A DNA stretch of 64,000 bases from Bugula neritina (taxonomy: Eukaryota > Bryozoa > Gymnolaemata > Cheilostomatida > Bugulidae), in contig OZ037768.1 of the NCBI GenBank assembly GCA_964035545.1, forward strand, positions 7,989,241 through 8,053,240, read 5' to 3'. The notes beneath the pieces were generated by a model. That model was not told where the DNA came from and made no database searches. It worked only from the letters and a program-made list of their open reading frames with translations. A program made the translations under genes and the position numbers. Below, piece by piece: positions 12,847-37,069 of the stretch. Each line of letters begins with the position of its first letter. The first letter of the stretch is position 1.

Positions 12847-15406
12847 TCATGATACCATGGGGAAAGCTGTCGCTACTTGTATCCCCGATACGTGAGAGAC
12901 GTCGTAGGTTTGAATAGAGACTATATTGCCCTGGATCTGCGTGTTACACTGCCGCCCTGGTCTCGCCAACATACACAGCGTGTATAGCGCCATGTCAAAC
13001 TCCGGTGAAGTTCCTATGTTTACAATAGTTGGCATTATATCATACTGGTTTTGTAAAAGATACTTTTATTTTGCTATGTGATATGATACTAATGTAAAAG
13101 TTGCTATATAATTTTCTTACCGATAAACATGGATCCTCTGGCCTTGTACAGTCCATCCCAGTTGAATTTAGTGTCTATCAAACTGGGCTAAAATGTAATA
13201 TAATTTTATTTTACAATAAAAAGCATGAATAGCAAAGCTCAACAACCATTACTCCTTGCTATTTTGTATTGGATAGTTTTGCTTATATACAATCTGTAAT
13301 GCTGAAAAAATCAAAACTGTTACAATAACCTAAATTTGAGTATAGCTAGTTACTGAAATGGAATATGTGCTTTTGGAGGTGTTTTCTGCAATGTCACTTG
13401 ATTTAATTCACTTTCATGAGAAATTGGTATTTTGTGACATTAGATGTCGGATTGTTTTCTAAGATTGGATTCCACAGTAACCATTATCTCATCAGGTGTT
13501 GTATTCAAATTAAAATCAAATAGATATGTTATCAAATGTGTCGAACTGTTTCCACACTGAGTAAGAAGTATGCTATATAGAGTCGTCTCACCTCTGATTT
13601 AGCATTGTATCCTAAGTAGTCCAAGTTGCCACTCTTCTGAAGCAAATACATTTGCACCCAGCTGTGGAATCCATTGATCTTATCTGGTTTCTTTTCTCCA
13701 ACAAAGACGTGCTCAAACCCGCTGCTATCTGCGAACGTCATGGATGATCTTCGGCCATAGAAGGAAAACCACAAATCGTACAACACATCTTTCAGAGCAC
13801 CACGCTGTATCTTGCCTAACAAAACAGTGATTCATAAATGTAAATGAACCATCAACCATCATAACTTTATTCATGGATGTGGATACCTATATGCACTGAT
13901 TAGAATGTTGATTGCACTAATTACGTCCCTATTACCTCAAGTCAACATACCTTTACTTTCAAGGAGGTTGTTTACATGACTCATAACCTGGGAGGAGGCG
14001 ACATGATCCAGGAAAGCTTCGGTTTCTGCAAGTTCTGCACTTGTCAGGTTGGGCTCTCTCTGGTCATTGAGTGGATTGTAATTATTCAACAAGGCTATGA
14101 ACAAAGCATAGCTCGACTGACTCAGCTTTCTCTCATCAACATAGGAGAACAATCTGGATAAAAAGACATCAGCAGGAAGACATTAGTGCTGTTGAGATAA
14201 TTTACCCAATCTGCATGCTTTAACAAATTCAAACATGATTCTTAGCTTACTCATCCCCATCTGCGTTGATGGCTATCTTGGAGTCAGTGTATCGTAGGTG
14301 GTCGGATTCCCAAAGAATATTGCCAATGCCCAAAAGTTCTGTATCTGTTATTTCATTTTCTTCACCACTTCCAGATTCTATTTTAAACATTCATCACTTA
14401 ACTCATGGTGTGAAAAAAAACACATGTCGAATTTGTAGAAAAAATTGATAGTTTTTAGCAATAAATAAAAACAACTTGGGCTCACCACAAGTTACGTCAT
14501 AGTCGTCGCAGCAGTCATCATACTGTCGACAGTGTGGGTTACACTGACATGTGTGAGCAGTTGAGAAATCATCTCCACATCGACCTGTGCAACTTTCTCC
14601 TACAGAAAGTTAAAAAATTCAAGTTCAAATTCCAAATCAGAACTCATGATAATGAGGATGGCGAAAACCATGAGCATGAGTAAATGCTAGCAGCATCATA
14701 GAAGAATAGTAGTGAATGAAAATGTTTGTATAATAAAATGTGATAACTTTAACGATGTGACACAAGACAAGCAGAACAAAGTAACAGTAGCAGTGTTCAA
14801 CATTTCAGTTAAATAAATTGAGTGATTTATTCTTATTGTTCTGTAAAAAATCAATTTAGTATAACTTTCAAGTACACCTCACCATTTCACCAAAAAGACG
14901 GGTGGCTGCTCAATTTAATGTGTTTCACTGCAAAACTCTCAAACTTCATATTATCTTTCGGTAAATATTTTTATACTTTGATTTCTGTCTAATGACACCA
15001 GTCTAAATGATGGACTAGTAGTTCTATCCCCCTCCTATTTGGCGCATGTATAAGCTTGATAATTTTTAGCTGACAAGTTTCAACCCAGATATAGATGCTG
15101 TGTAACTTACGGAGGCATACTGCTTGATAGTCGCTGCAACAATCTCCAACCCTCATACAAGCATCATTGCATTGGCATGGTTGGGAGGGTGAGAAGCTTC
15201 CCCCACAACGGCCAACACAGCTTTCTGTAACACAAACTATATATGACATGTATGCAATGCAATGCATGCTCTATGATGCTTGTAAAAAGTTAATAAAACA
15301 AATCAATTTATACAAGATACTGTGATCAGAGCTACCTACCTGCTTGTATAGTATTAGCCCAGCACAGCATTAGCATTACGCTAAATAGAACTGAATTTAT
15401 CTTCAT
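12847..15406 (-). CDS. ENDOU: Secreted poly(U)-specific endoribonuclease with two somatomedin-B domains (EndoU / placental protein 11 type)
   Basis: Eight exons on the minus strand encode 360 aa: 15406-15340, 15224-15111, 14599-14486, 14377-14251, 14153-13951, 13815-13592, 13187-13121 and 13013-12847. All junctions are GT-AG and in frame. Residues 1-22 are a signal peptide (MKINSVLFSVMLMLCWANTIQA cut at exon 1, 22 residues in all). Residues 23-60 and 61-98 are two Cys-rich somatomedin-B domains, one per exon. The rest is the EndoU (XendoU) catalytic domain. The expected catalytic residues are present: Glu243-His244 in GFEHVFVGE, His259 in NGFHSWVQ and Lys298 in WDGLYKARGS. The motif GTSPEFDMALYT near the end is typical. 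EndoU enzymes cut RNA at uridines with Mn2+. The signal peptide and disulfide-rich domains imply extracellular or luminal action. It lies tail to tail with NELF-B, 108 bp between stop codons. Confidence 0.93.
13215..13220 (+). terminator. Possible distal poly(A) signal for NELF-B
   Basis: First AATAAA on the plus strand after the NELF-B stop, 477 bp downstream and inside an EndoU intron. If used, the two genes overlap at their 3' ends. No closer hexamer is seen. Confidence 0.3.
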
Positions 15407-25637
<10,231 letters not shown>

Positions 25638-26126
25638 TAAAACTGGAGACAAAGATCATAATTTGTAAAAAGGCAAGGCAAGAGTGTTTGCGGGTGGCTC
25701 ATTCCTTTAGGCTTACCCACAGAAAACTAACTGGTTTCATGACAATAAATATACAACTTGCATGCCGATTGCTACTTACAAATTTAACCGGCTTGTGCTT
25801 ACCTCTAATTTGCTACCCTTTGCAACATTATCGCTATGCGCTAGGCTTTCAAACCCTTTTTTAACTAATAAATCAATTAAACATTACCGTTACTTATTAT
25901 AACTCTATGCTTTGTTACTAAACAAATTTTTAAATTTTAGAATATGTGCCATGAAATATTTAGTAAAATTTCAACCAGGCCAAGCAGGGGTAAACAAACA
26001 GGTTGCATGTCTGTGCTGATACTTTTTGCATGTGCTATTCATAAACTGTGTTTGCAGTAGTGTTGAATGACTATTGCTTGACAATTTAATTGCAATATCA
26101 TATAAATAAAAAATGTTATCTTTTAG

Positions 26127-26258
26127 ATAATTCAGGAAAGAGCTGATGTCAAAGCTTTGCGTCTTCTAATCACACGTCTTAAGCAAACTTTACAAGATTT
26201 TTCTTTGAGAATATTAGTGCTGGAGGAAAAGATTTTTGAATACGAATGTGCAGTTTAA
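26127..26258 (+). CDS. coro: Alternative terminal exon of the coronin gene (second coiled coil)
   Basis: This exon starts after TTTTAG at 26126 and is open in phase 0 for 43 codons to a TAA at 26256. That is exactly the phase left by coronin exon 9 (25111-25293). It encodes ALRLLITRLKQTLQDF followed by SLRILVLEEKIFEYECAV, an amphipathic heptad repeat with RILVLE, a second R-h-x-x-h-E pattern. Spliced to exon 9 it would give a 503-aa isoform with a different coiled coil from exon 10. A poly(A) signal lies at 26559. It could instead be a decaying duplicate of exon 10, but the open frame, matching phase and motif argue for use. Confidence 0.75.
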   Translation: MIQERADVKALRLLITRLKQTLQDFSLRILVLEEKIFEYECAV

Positions 26259-26558
26259 GAGTAACAGTTTGCCAATAACTAAAGACTTAAATGCAGCTTC
26301 AGAAATCTGCCACTATGCCACAAGGAAAATTGTAAATTGTAAATATTAGAAATAGTCAGGAGTCAAAGTGGTTCTCTTTTGTCAAAATAGTGATATAATA
26401 AGTCAATATTCTTTTATATTTTGTTAGAATAGTAAAATATTATATAACATTATTTATTGTGACTTCAAGTCCACAGTTTTGTATTGCAATAATTACTACT
26501 CCTACAGTTTTACAAAGTCTTTTTAAATTTTTTATTACTAATTATAAAATTTGCCATT

Positions 26559-26564
26559 AATAAA
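26559..26564 (+). terminator. poly(A) signal for the long coronin transcript
   Basis: AATAAA lies 300 bp after the alternative terminal exon stop codon. Confidence 0.45.
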
Positions 26565-28530
<1,966 letters not shown>

Positions 28531-28568
28531 GACAATACAAATAGAACAACCACTTTAATATTGTACAG
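28531..28568 (+). other. Candidate non-coding leader exon of A1
   Basis: A 38-bp segment lies between a good acceptor (CTCTGGCAG) and a good donor (GTAAAG). An equal-length counterpart with both sites sits at 36852-36889. The A1 coding exon is preceded by an acceptor (TATTTTAG, ending 29309), so this could be a 5' UTR exon spliced to it. There is no transcript support. Confidence 0.35.
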
Positions 28569-29350
28569 GTAAAGTAGTTTATCCAGTAACCATATTATTC
28601 ACACAATTTGCAAAAAAAATAATACAATCATCATGATCATATACATAGTGCTTAGCAAGTTTTATTCCACACACACAGAAATAGAGAGGAATGGTATGCC
28701 AAAGGGTTCATAGATGTGGCATATTCTGTAGCAACTATATAGTGCTTCTGTAGTTGGAATGCAGATTTTTAGAATGGTATTTGAAAAAATTAGATTCAAA
28801 AAGTTAAAATTAAACTAAAGTTTTAAGAACATAGTATTAGCACTATATTTTTTGTGGGCCAAGTTCATATTTATTAGGTTAAAAAAATAGTATCAAGCTT
28901 TCTTAGTTGTTAATTAAAAAAGAAATTGGTTTATGATTGTGCAATCAAAACTTGAGCAATTCCAGTTAATACAGTTTTTCACATAAATGATCAATCATTT
29001 TTTTTTTGTAATTTAATGCTGTACTCATGTTGCGAACTCTGTATACAAATGAACCAACAATCAGTAAAATATAGATCAGTTGATTGCCACCACTTTACCT
29101 ATATGTTATATTAAAGATATATGAACCTGTAGTTGTTATGAATAAACTGCTTTTGCAAATTTTTCTGACAACTTCCTGCAAGTCATAAATGAATAAATAA
29201 ATTGACTTGTACATACGTCTTCATAGATTAATATGTTTTAGGTTTCAGGCTTATTAGATATTTCTAATTGAAACAACAAATCTGAGATCCTATTTCTTTA
29301 TATTTTAGGTTACTTTCTCAAACTATGTGGAGCTCAATTTGGCTGATATA

Positions 29351-32300
29351 ATGTGGCCAAAAATAGGATGTTATGTAATAACTCTGTTAACTATATGGAC
29401 AGAGTGTATTTATACCACTACCTTTAGAAAACTTGATTTGGCTAATTCAGCAGCACTGAAATTTTTAAGCAATAATTTGAAAGAAAATTATGTCAAAGTA
29501 TATCTCATCACAAACCCTGTAAATAGCTCAAATTATACAGTGAAGAATTCAACTGCCAGAGTTTCTATGAACTCTGTTCGTCATTTGAATTACATCAAAT
29601 CAAAGGCTTCAACTTTTGGAAACAGACTAGCACTTGAAATAGTTTTTGAAAAATGGCAACTTAAAATTTTTCTAGAAAAATCATCTTTAATGATTTCAAA
29701 AAACTTTGTTAGGAAATATTTTAGAAAGGATGGCAAGCCAATTAGTAAACCAGCTGGTAATTTGGAACGTTCATTTCATTATTGCTACTTTACTGGTCAC
29801 ACTCAAATATTGCCTTCGAGCGTTTCCCTTAGCATATGTAATGGGGTAAATGGGATTGTTGAAATAAAAGGCCAAATATATACAATAAAACCAACAATTT
29901 TTAACAGCCGATTGCGACATACTTGGAATTTACAAAATTCAACTGCTTCTCTTGAGGATGTAAAAAATGAGATGAAATGTAATTTCAGCTTGAAGCCACT
30001 CTACAACTTTTCCCAATCAAGAAACCATAGATATATTCGCCAAATTAGAACTCCCCTCAGTGGCACATCACCCAACAGATATATTGAGATGTATATTGTT
30101 ATGGACAACAGCATATTTCAAAGAGAAGGCAGTATTGAGGCAACCATACAAAGAGCAATAGATATCCTAAATTATGCTAGTGTGTTATATCATAAACTTG
30201 ACATTTACTTGACCTTAGTTGGCATTGAAGTTTGGAGCGATGCCGATAAAATTCCATTTGAGAGAGTCGATGGATCTACAGATTATAATTCTGTTAGGGT
30301 TTTGCAAGAGTTCAATAAGTATCGGCATCTTAAAATAACTTGGAAGGTTAATAATGATAATGCGCAGCTATTCACAGCTAACCGGTTTCACGGTGGTGTA
30401 ATTGGAAGAGGCATGCAGAGCATTTGCTCAGAGACTAGAAGCGCAGGAATAAACTATGACGGATTTAGTCGTGACTATATTAGAGCATCTGTAACAATGT
30501 CTCATGAGCTTGGCCATGCTTTAGGATTAACTCATACTGACGGATTTGTTGGTGATCGATGCAAATGTAAAGGCCCAGTCAATTCAACTCTCAGTACTTG
30601 TATAATGCATTCAAGCTTAAACAGTAAGTGTAATTAAATTCTATTACTAATTCAGTTTATTATATATAATTTTTTTTAGTTATGGAGTAGCTGTAGTCTA
30701 GGGATTAGGGTGTTTGCTTAGTAAACACAATATCATTGGTTCGAGCCGGATAAAGGCCATTGGTGATGCTAGGAAGAGGGTCCAGTCATAATTTCTCTTG
30801 TGCCCCATCTGAATAAGTCCTTAGCCGAATTAATGGTGACTATAAAATTGCGTGAATTTTTTATAAATGATATTCATTTTATTTGTCTTCAATACTTGAT
30901 AAAATTGTTGCATATAAATCAATTGCTTCTGCAAACACATAATTTTGTTAATATAATATGTTAGTCAAAGATAGTTTTCCATTTAGATTATCATATTTAA
31001 AAAACATTTTAGTTCAAAAAAGTTTTTGTGCTTTTAATTAGAATAGGGGGGGGGGGGAGAGGCATTTTAATAGGGTGCTAGTAATTTTGCTTTCATTATA
31101 ATAAAGTGATTGCAAATATTCCTTGATTCTTCAACTAATTAAGGCACGCTATTTTTTTACAAAAATGCGTGTTTAACCAAAATATTATGTTGATGAGTGT
31201 ATAAAAATGAATTCAAAAAAGTTGCATAATATTAATGTTTATTCAAAATGCATCAGCTCTAATTTTTACAAAAAATTAAAATAGTTTCAAAAGCTACAAT
31301 GTTTTCAAAAATGCATTATTTAGACTGCTATTTTAAAATAACTTGAAAAATGTAAATTTGTAAGAGGAATTATATTTATCCAGCTATTGGCCCTCGTGAT
31401 CTAACTACTAGTTTCTCTGCTTTTAGTTTGTGAAATTTTAGCATTTTTAGAAAGTAAAACAAATACACAGTAATAGCTAGTACAATTCAAGTTACATTAA
31501 AAACTTACTCCCTGCAAGAACTGGTACAAACCTTGAGAGAAGCTTGCCCCAGTAACTTAATTTTTATATTCAATGTACAATGCTCTTATCAAATGTATTG
31601 ACCAATCAAAAAAGATATAGATTGAACTTAGATCGAATTCATCCTATTTAGATAACTCTGTCAATATTTTATAAAATTGTTCAGTTGCTGCCTGCTCTAC
31701 AGTATGTGGTAGAAGTTTCAAAACTATATGAAGAATATATTTCAAAGTTACTGCATTTGATAGCTCTAATTAGTAGTGCTCATTGAATACCTTTTCATAA
31801 TATTACCTAAGAAAATATGTTGATCTGTCAGATGAATACAGCAAATAATTAAGATGTAAAAAAAAGCTTACTAAGACTTTCTCATTAACTTTACAATAAT
31901 GATTTTTAATTAAAATGTAATCAGGTTCGCAAGTTAGCAAGTCAGTTATAGTTTTTGTACTGTAATACTTTCAATGAAACTCAATTCATGCTTATCTTAT
32001 TTACTTTACACAAATTCTGACATAATCCTAGCCTAGTCCAGTATTTATTTCTGTAAGTCCTGCAGGTTATGTAACAGAGTGGTCTGAATGTACTAAAGAT
32101 GCCCTGCGAGGTATATTGTCTCACACTTACAGTGATACTTGCCTTTTAAACAAACCCCGACAACTGTTCCAAAGAACCTCTGCACATCGAATGTGTGGAA
32201 ATTTAATCATAGAGTCAGGTGAAGGATTGCTGTATATAATATATTAATAATATGGCAAGACACATTTGAAACTGCAAAGATATCTATATATAAATAAACA

Positions 32301-35300
32301 AAGTATATGTAGTAATAAATGAGTTAGGAAAAATTATTCAAGTGTTTTTTTTCTATAGCTATAATTGAAAATAAAATCTGGTACTAAGTAGCTATAAAAC
32401 TAATCTAAGTTTGAACAAGAATGAAATAGTTGTTAGTTACAAATAATAACTTATAGAATTGAAAACTACTATAAAATAATATTTTGGTTTAATGACTTTG
32501 GGTGTATGCATTTCATTTCACATAGATAAGATTTTTAGGTGAAGAATGTGACTGTGGGCTTGAAGAAGATTGCAATAGCAAATGCTGCAACCCTAACACC
32601 TGCCGCCTGTACAGTAATGCAACTTGTGCTACTGGTAAGAAGTTTTTCTATTGGTAGTAATTAAGGGATGAAAAATAAAAAAATTGTTTTCTATAAATGT
32701 CAACATCATATGCAGCTTGAGTCTTCTGCTAGAGATAGATGAGGTAATAAAGAAATTGAAAAAAGCCTGTGTTCTAGATTGCAATTGTAGCAAAAGAAGT
32801 TATATTCTTGCAAGAATTTCAATTCATGCCCCAAGCCAAAATTTAAAAAATAAAGTTAAAGAACTTGGACTATCTCATTTTCTCCTTGTACTGCTCTTAA
32901 ATGTTCTGCCAATGATGCGATAATATTAGGAACTTTTACTATTCTTTCTTCTAGGATCATGCTGTGACCTTGAGACATGTACTGTTCGACCAATCTCATA
33001 CCCATGTCGTTCAGTAAAAGATTCACAGTGTGATCTACCTGAAACATGTGACGGGGATAGTGAATGGTGTCCCGTAGATACATACAAACGTGATGGAACT
33101 GAGTGTACAAACATAGAACAAGGCTATTGCTATGAAGGGAAATGTAACACCCACAGTTCTCAGTGCCAGTTTCTCTGGGGAGGGGAAAAAGCTGATGATC
33201 TCTGCTACACTTTTTTTAATAATCGCTGTAAGAGCTTTTCACAATTAAATCGTAACTATTGTTGTTAGTATTCTGCAGTGTAATGATGAGTTTACCCAGT
33301 GGTTCCCGTGGTGTAATGGTTAGCACACTTGCTTGCAAGCCAGAGGTCTCGGGTTCGATTCCCAGTGGAAGCAATTGTTTTTCAAGCTCTTTCGTCCTTT
33401 AGTGAAGTGTAGTAGCAGTACCCCGAGGGAGTTGAGTGGCCAGGGGAGCCTGAAGACTGAAGGAGTAGTTGAGAGGCCAGTGGAGTTCAGAGAACTGGGT
33501 GGGATGTAGTGATGAGATTACCCAGTGATCCCCGTGATGTAATGGTTAGCACACTTGCTTGCAAGCTAGAGGTCTCGGGTTCGATTCCCAGTAGGGGCAA
33601 AGGTTTTTCATGCAGATCATTATGTTGAATAATTAAAAGGGCTGATAATAGTTTTCTGTATAAATAGAACCTTTTAAATAAACTTGAATACTGAGAGCCA
33701 TAGTTATTCTTCTATCACATGATGATTATTAATAAGTTATCCTATAACTTTGTTATAAATGTGAACAGGTCGACCTATAGGTACTAGAATATTGATCAAA
33801 ATAGCCTACCAAAAGTACTTACAGTTGAAGTAACTTTGACTTAGTTTAACTGGTGTCTATAGCAGCAGCAACATGGTGAATGTGCTCAGTCATTACTAAT
33901 GCCGTGCAGACTAAAAATGTTTAACAATTATTGTAGCTGCAATAATAGAGAGACTGAGAAAAACGGAAATTCTAGATTGAGGAATTAGTAAAACATTATG
34001 TTATAAATTTCAACCCAAACCAAAATTTATCAAGAAAATTAAAGAGCTTCATTTATTAAAATTTCTTCACCACTGCACCTAAATGAAACTGTTTGTTTAC
34101 ATTTAAATTTATTTTAATGAATTAATTGGTTCTTTTATTTCTGTGGTGCTCTACAGTGCCTGGTAAGGTACTTATTGTCATATAATGAGCTCCAGTTAAA
34201 TGAATTACAGCTGATGAGCGAGGCAATTGTGGATGGAGTACCATCACTGAAGAATCAGAACAACTCACAGTTCAAAGAAGGTTCCATTCTTGCCAGACTG
34301 AGTTGGATATGCTGTGTGGACTTCTGTTCTGCAATATGGCTGTTTATAAACCAATAAGAATCACCAATGTTTTGCTTTATCAGAATCGAAATATTGTTTA
34401 CCCCCATTTCTGTTATTTAGCTGCTTTTGATACAGGTGTGTAGTGAATGTTTTTAATAATAGTAATGCATTATTTACTTTGAGTTGAACAGAAGAGCATG
34501 AAGTTGACTTGTGATAACTCCCAAAAGGCATTAGGTTTTTTACTTATTCCAGACACTATTATAGAATTTGTTTACAGTAGGTTTGTCTAAATTTTATTAT
34601 CGAACAATGCATGCTACCAGCTTAAACCCAATGCATTGTAGAAATATTTTATACACATATTTTCATGGATGATGCAACTGCGACTGCAACTGAGTTTTAT
34701 AACTTTATGCATGTAGTTGAAAAAACTCATCACAATTTAGCACAACGTCAGGCAATTGAGATTTTATTAAAATGGTTTAAATCAATTATAGGATCTCTAA
34801 AACCTTGTGATAATACTTTAGCATTTTAAGACTAAATGTGTGAATTGATCAGGTAATCAACAGTTTAAAGCATTTTATGTTTGACTGCACTAGAGCTGTA
34901 GCTGTTTTTTAATGTTGTAGTTGTTTCCCCATGTAATTATTTCCAGGCTTTAATGTCCATGATCCTGGTCAGGTACCAAACGGAGCAAAATGTGCCACCA
35001 ACAGTATGTGTGTCAACTCCAAGTGTGTCTCTGTACCTCAACAACCTGAGTCATGTGACTGTAATGGTAGAGGTGTCTGTAACCAGCTCAATCAATGTCA
35101 TTGTGACATCGGCTGGGCTCCTCCCAATTGTGAAAATCAAATAGTTGATATTTCCACATCAACAAGTTAGTTTAAGAATGGCCTAATGAATTAGTTTAAT
35201 TTTTGGTTTCTTCACACTCTTGGCATTTTGAAGTTTTGACTGCTTATTGCTAGTTTCGGTAACTGCAATTAGTAGCTTTGCAGAAGTGAATAAACTAGCC

Positions 35301-35972
35301 AATGCTAAAGTGGGATGTCAAAACAATTGCTTTGACTACAGACCTATTATGTAATTAGATCATTCGTTTCATGTGCTTTTAGGTAGCAGTTCTGTTACAA
35401 CTAAAAATGAATATTCTGCACCCACAACAATCCATCAAGAAAGAACTACTACTACTACTGTATCTACGACTTCACTCCATACTTCAGCTACTCCAGTATC
35501 TCCAAGTAAGTTTTTGCAAAAATTATTTTTTGAGAAGTGAATAACACAACCAGTTTTGCTAAAATTGAGATATGAATTATATTACTCGCATGCTTGATGA
35601 CTATATACTGTAGAATTAAGTGATGTAGTTTCATTTGTTTCAGGTAGCAGTCCGACTACAACTAACCGAGAGGATGTCACATCCACAACAATAAGTCAAG
35701 AAAAGATTACTCCTACAGTATCTACTTCTTCACTTCATACTTTGACTACTTCAGTATCTTCCAGTTCAGTCAAGGTCAATGAGGGTACGACACCCTCTAA
35801 GTCAAAGAGCTCTACTTATAAATCTCATGAAACACATTCTACAATGATGGCAAATACTACAGATTCAATAAGAGAGAAAACCGGAATAGTAAATTCTGGC
35901 TCTCCATCAACATCTTTCTACTTTAAGTTAGAATGGTTTGTCTTAGTAATTGTGCTCAAGTATTTTGAATAA
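29351..35972 (+). CDS. ADAM-type metalloprotease A1 (reprolysin, disintegrin, Cys-rich, EGF; Ser/Thr stalk, no typical TM tail)
   Basis: Eight exons encode 896 aa: 29351-30623, 32066-32218, 32539-32634, 32955-33227, 34211-34435, 34947-35165, 35383-35505 and 35644-35972. All internal junctions are phase 1. The ATG at 29351 starts a signal peptide (MWPKIGCYVITLLTIW). The prodomain ends in a dibasic-like RQIR site before about residue 240. The reprolysin domain follows, with HELGHALGLTH at residues 385-395 and the Met-turn CIMHSS. Exons 3-4 form a disintegrin domain (loop DLPETCDGD) and the start of the Cys-rich domain. Exon 5 continues it (NCGW). Exon 6 is an EGF module. Exons 7-8 are a Ser/Thr-rich stalk ending in FYFKLEWFVLVIVLKYFE. 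ADAMs shed or cleave surface and matrix proteins. The final hydrophobic tail could be a GPI signal or an unusual short anchor. Intron 1 holds a SINE; intron 4 holds two tRNA-like repeats. Confidence 0.9.
30685..30815 (+). repeat. tRNA-derived SINE, copy 2 (A1 intron 1)
   Basis: Same family as 4032-4150. It has TTTGCTTAGTAAACAC, box B GGTTCGAGCC, then AAAGGCCATTGGTGATGCTA, AGGAAGAG, TCCAGTC and CTTGTGCC. Copy 3 at 50681-50803 matches it very closely in the tail. Confidence 0.8.
31048..31060. repeat. G homopolymer run in A1 intron 1
   Basis: A run of about 12 G bases in AT-rich intron sequence. No other function is visible. Confidence 0.5.
33301..33373 (+). repeat. tRNA-like sequence, unit 1 of a tandem pair
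   Basis: It has a D-arm (GTGTAATGGTTAGCAC) whose stem pairs, and an exact box B/T-loop (GGTTCGATTCC) with a partly mismatched T stem. The anticodon arm does not form a standard 7-base loop: CTTGC and GCCAG enclose only six bases, with one mismatch. The acceptor stem also has mismatches. It is better read as a tRNA-derived pseudogene or SINE head than as a functional tRNA. It might descend from an Ala(TGC)-type tRNA. Confidence 0.5.
33527..33599 (+). repeat. tRNA-like sequence, unit 2 of a tandem pair
   Basis: It is nearly identical to 33301-33373, shares the same shortened anticodon loop, and is preceded by the same flank (ATGAG.TTACCCAGTG) and followed by the same GTTTTTCA word. The two units are 226 bp apart, so a larger unit was duplicated in tandem inside A1 intron 4. 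Confidence 0.5.
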
Positions 35973-36169
35973 GACATCTTTATTAGAATTTCTAAGTTTT
36001 CTAATAAGTTTCTCTGATTGAAATCACTTAATTTTACGTATTTCTAATTTTATCACAAAAATATAAACTTCTAATGTATTGTGTGATAAAGCAGTTACAA
36101 CTACATCTGATTAAGTCTGAGATCATGAATAGAAACTATGAAGCGCTACTAATTGTTGCATTTACCATA

Positions 36170-37030
36170 TCAGTCTGGTAAAGTTACCTAAAAAGTAAAA
36201 GAAAATCATTTTTATGTCATTATTAAATTCTGCCTAACTGCATGTATCTTTTGTGTTTGAGATGGTTAATCAAATAAATAATTATATAAAACTAAAACAC
36301 GTAGGCTGTGATAATCTATGAAATATTTTGAAACAAAGCAAGGATGGCAGCATAGATAAATTAATTTCATAGTTATTGCCTGTTAATTGAAATTTAACAC
36401 CTATATTGAAATATTTATGTAATAATATGCATCATTTAATGTATGATATACTACATGGTTCTACAAGCATACAAAAGTATAATAAGAATTCATTGTATAT
36501 AAAGTGCAAATAATCTTTTAATGGCACTTTGTTGGATTATTCCAGGATTTTACAGCGCACAATAAATTATGTTAGGATTTATGATTCAATGCTTTTCAAT
36601 AAAATTGAAGTTTCAGAGAAGTTTCTGGCTGCAAAAATAACTATCAGTTGTAGTAATTAATAAATTATTCTAATATAATAACCATTGTTGGCATTGAATT
36701 ATAATTATAAATCATATTGTTAGCCTGATTGTTTCATACAAAATATTACCAGAATAAATATCAGTTTCTTCCTTTAGGTTTAAAGATTTGCAGTAAATAC
36801 ACTATAAATTAGTTTGCTGAGCTTGCATAATTATTTTTAATCCTCAGGCAGGACAATACAAATTGAACATCCATATTGATATTGTACAGGTAAAGTATTT
36901 TATCCAGTAATCATATATTTACACTTGCAAAAAAATTATTACAATCATGAATCATGATCATATACATAGTGCTTAGCAAGTTCTATTCCTTGTAAAATAA
37001 CACAGAAGCAAAGAAGAATGGCATGCCAAA
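36170..37030 (+). repeat. Duplicated upstream block, copy 2 (between A1 and A2)
   Basis: Paralogous to 27860-28710. It starts about 200 bp after the A1 stop codon and ends just before the transposon cluster, which now separates it from the A2 coding exon. The interval 35973-36170 is short A1 3' sequence; an AATAAA lies at 36273-36278. Confidence 0.85.
36852..36889 (+). other. Candidate non-coding leader exon of A2
   Basis: 38 bp between acceptor CTCAGGCAG and donor GTAAAG, matching 28531-28568 in length, splice sites and most bases. If it is the A2 leader exon, its intron would run to an acceptor near 42375 and contain the whole transposon cluster. Confidence 0.3.
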
Positions 37031-37069
37031 AAGCAGAAGTTGACAATCAAATTTGATAACGTTTTTTGA

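Noticed and set aside
33301..33599. Two functional tRNA genes
   Set aside because: Box B is perfect, but both copies have a six-base anticodon loop and mismatched acceptor stems, so they are kept only as tRNA-like repeats.
32760..34080. Possible dispersed repeat (ACCAAAATTTA... followed by AATTAAAGAGCTT-like words) at 5280-5340, 32790-32890 and 33975-34050
   Set aside because: Similarity is short and AT-rich. Three loose matches are not enough to define an element by eye.
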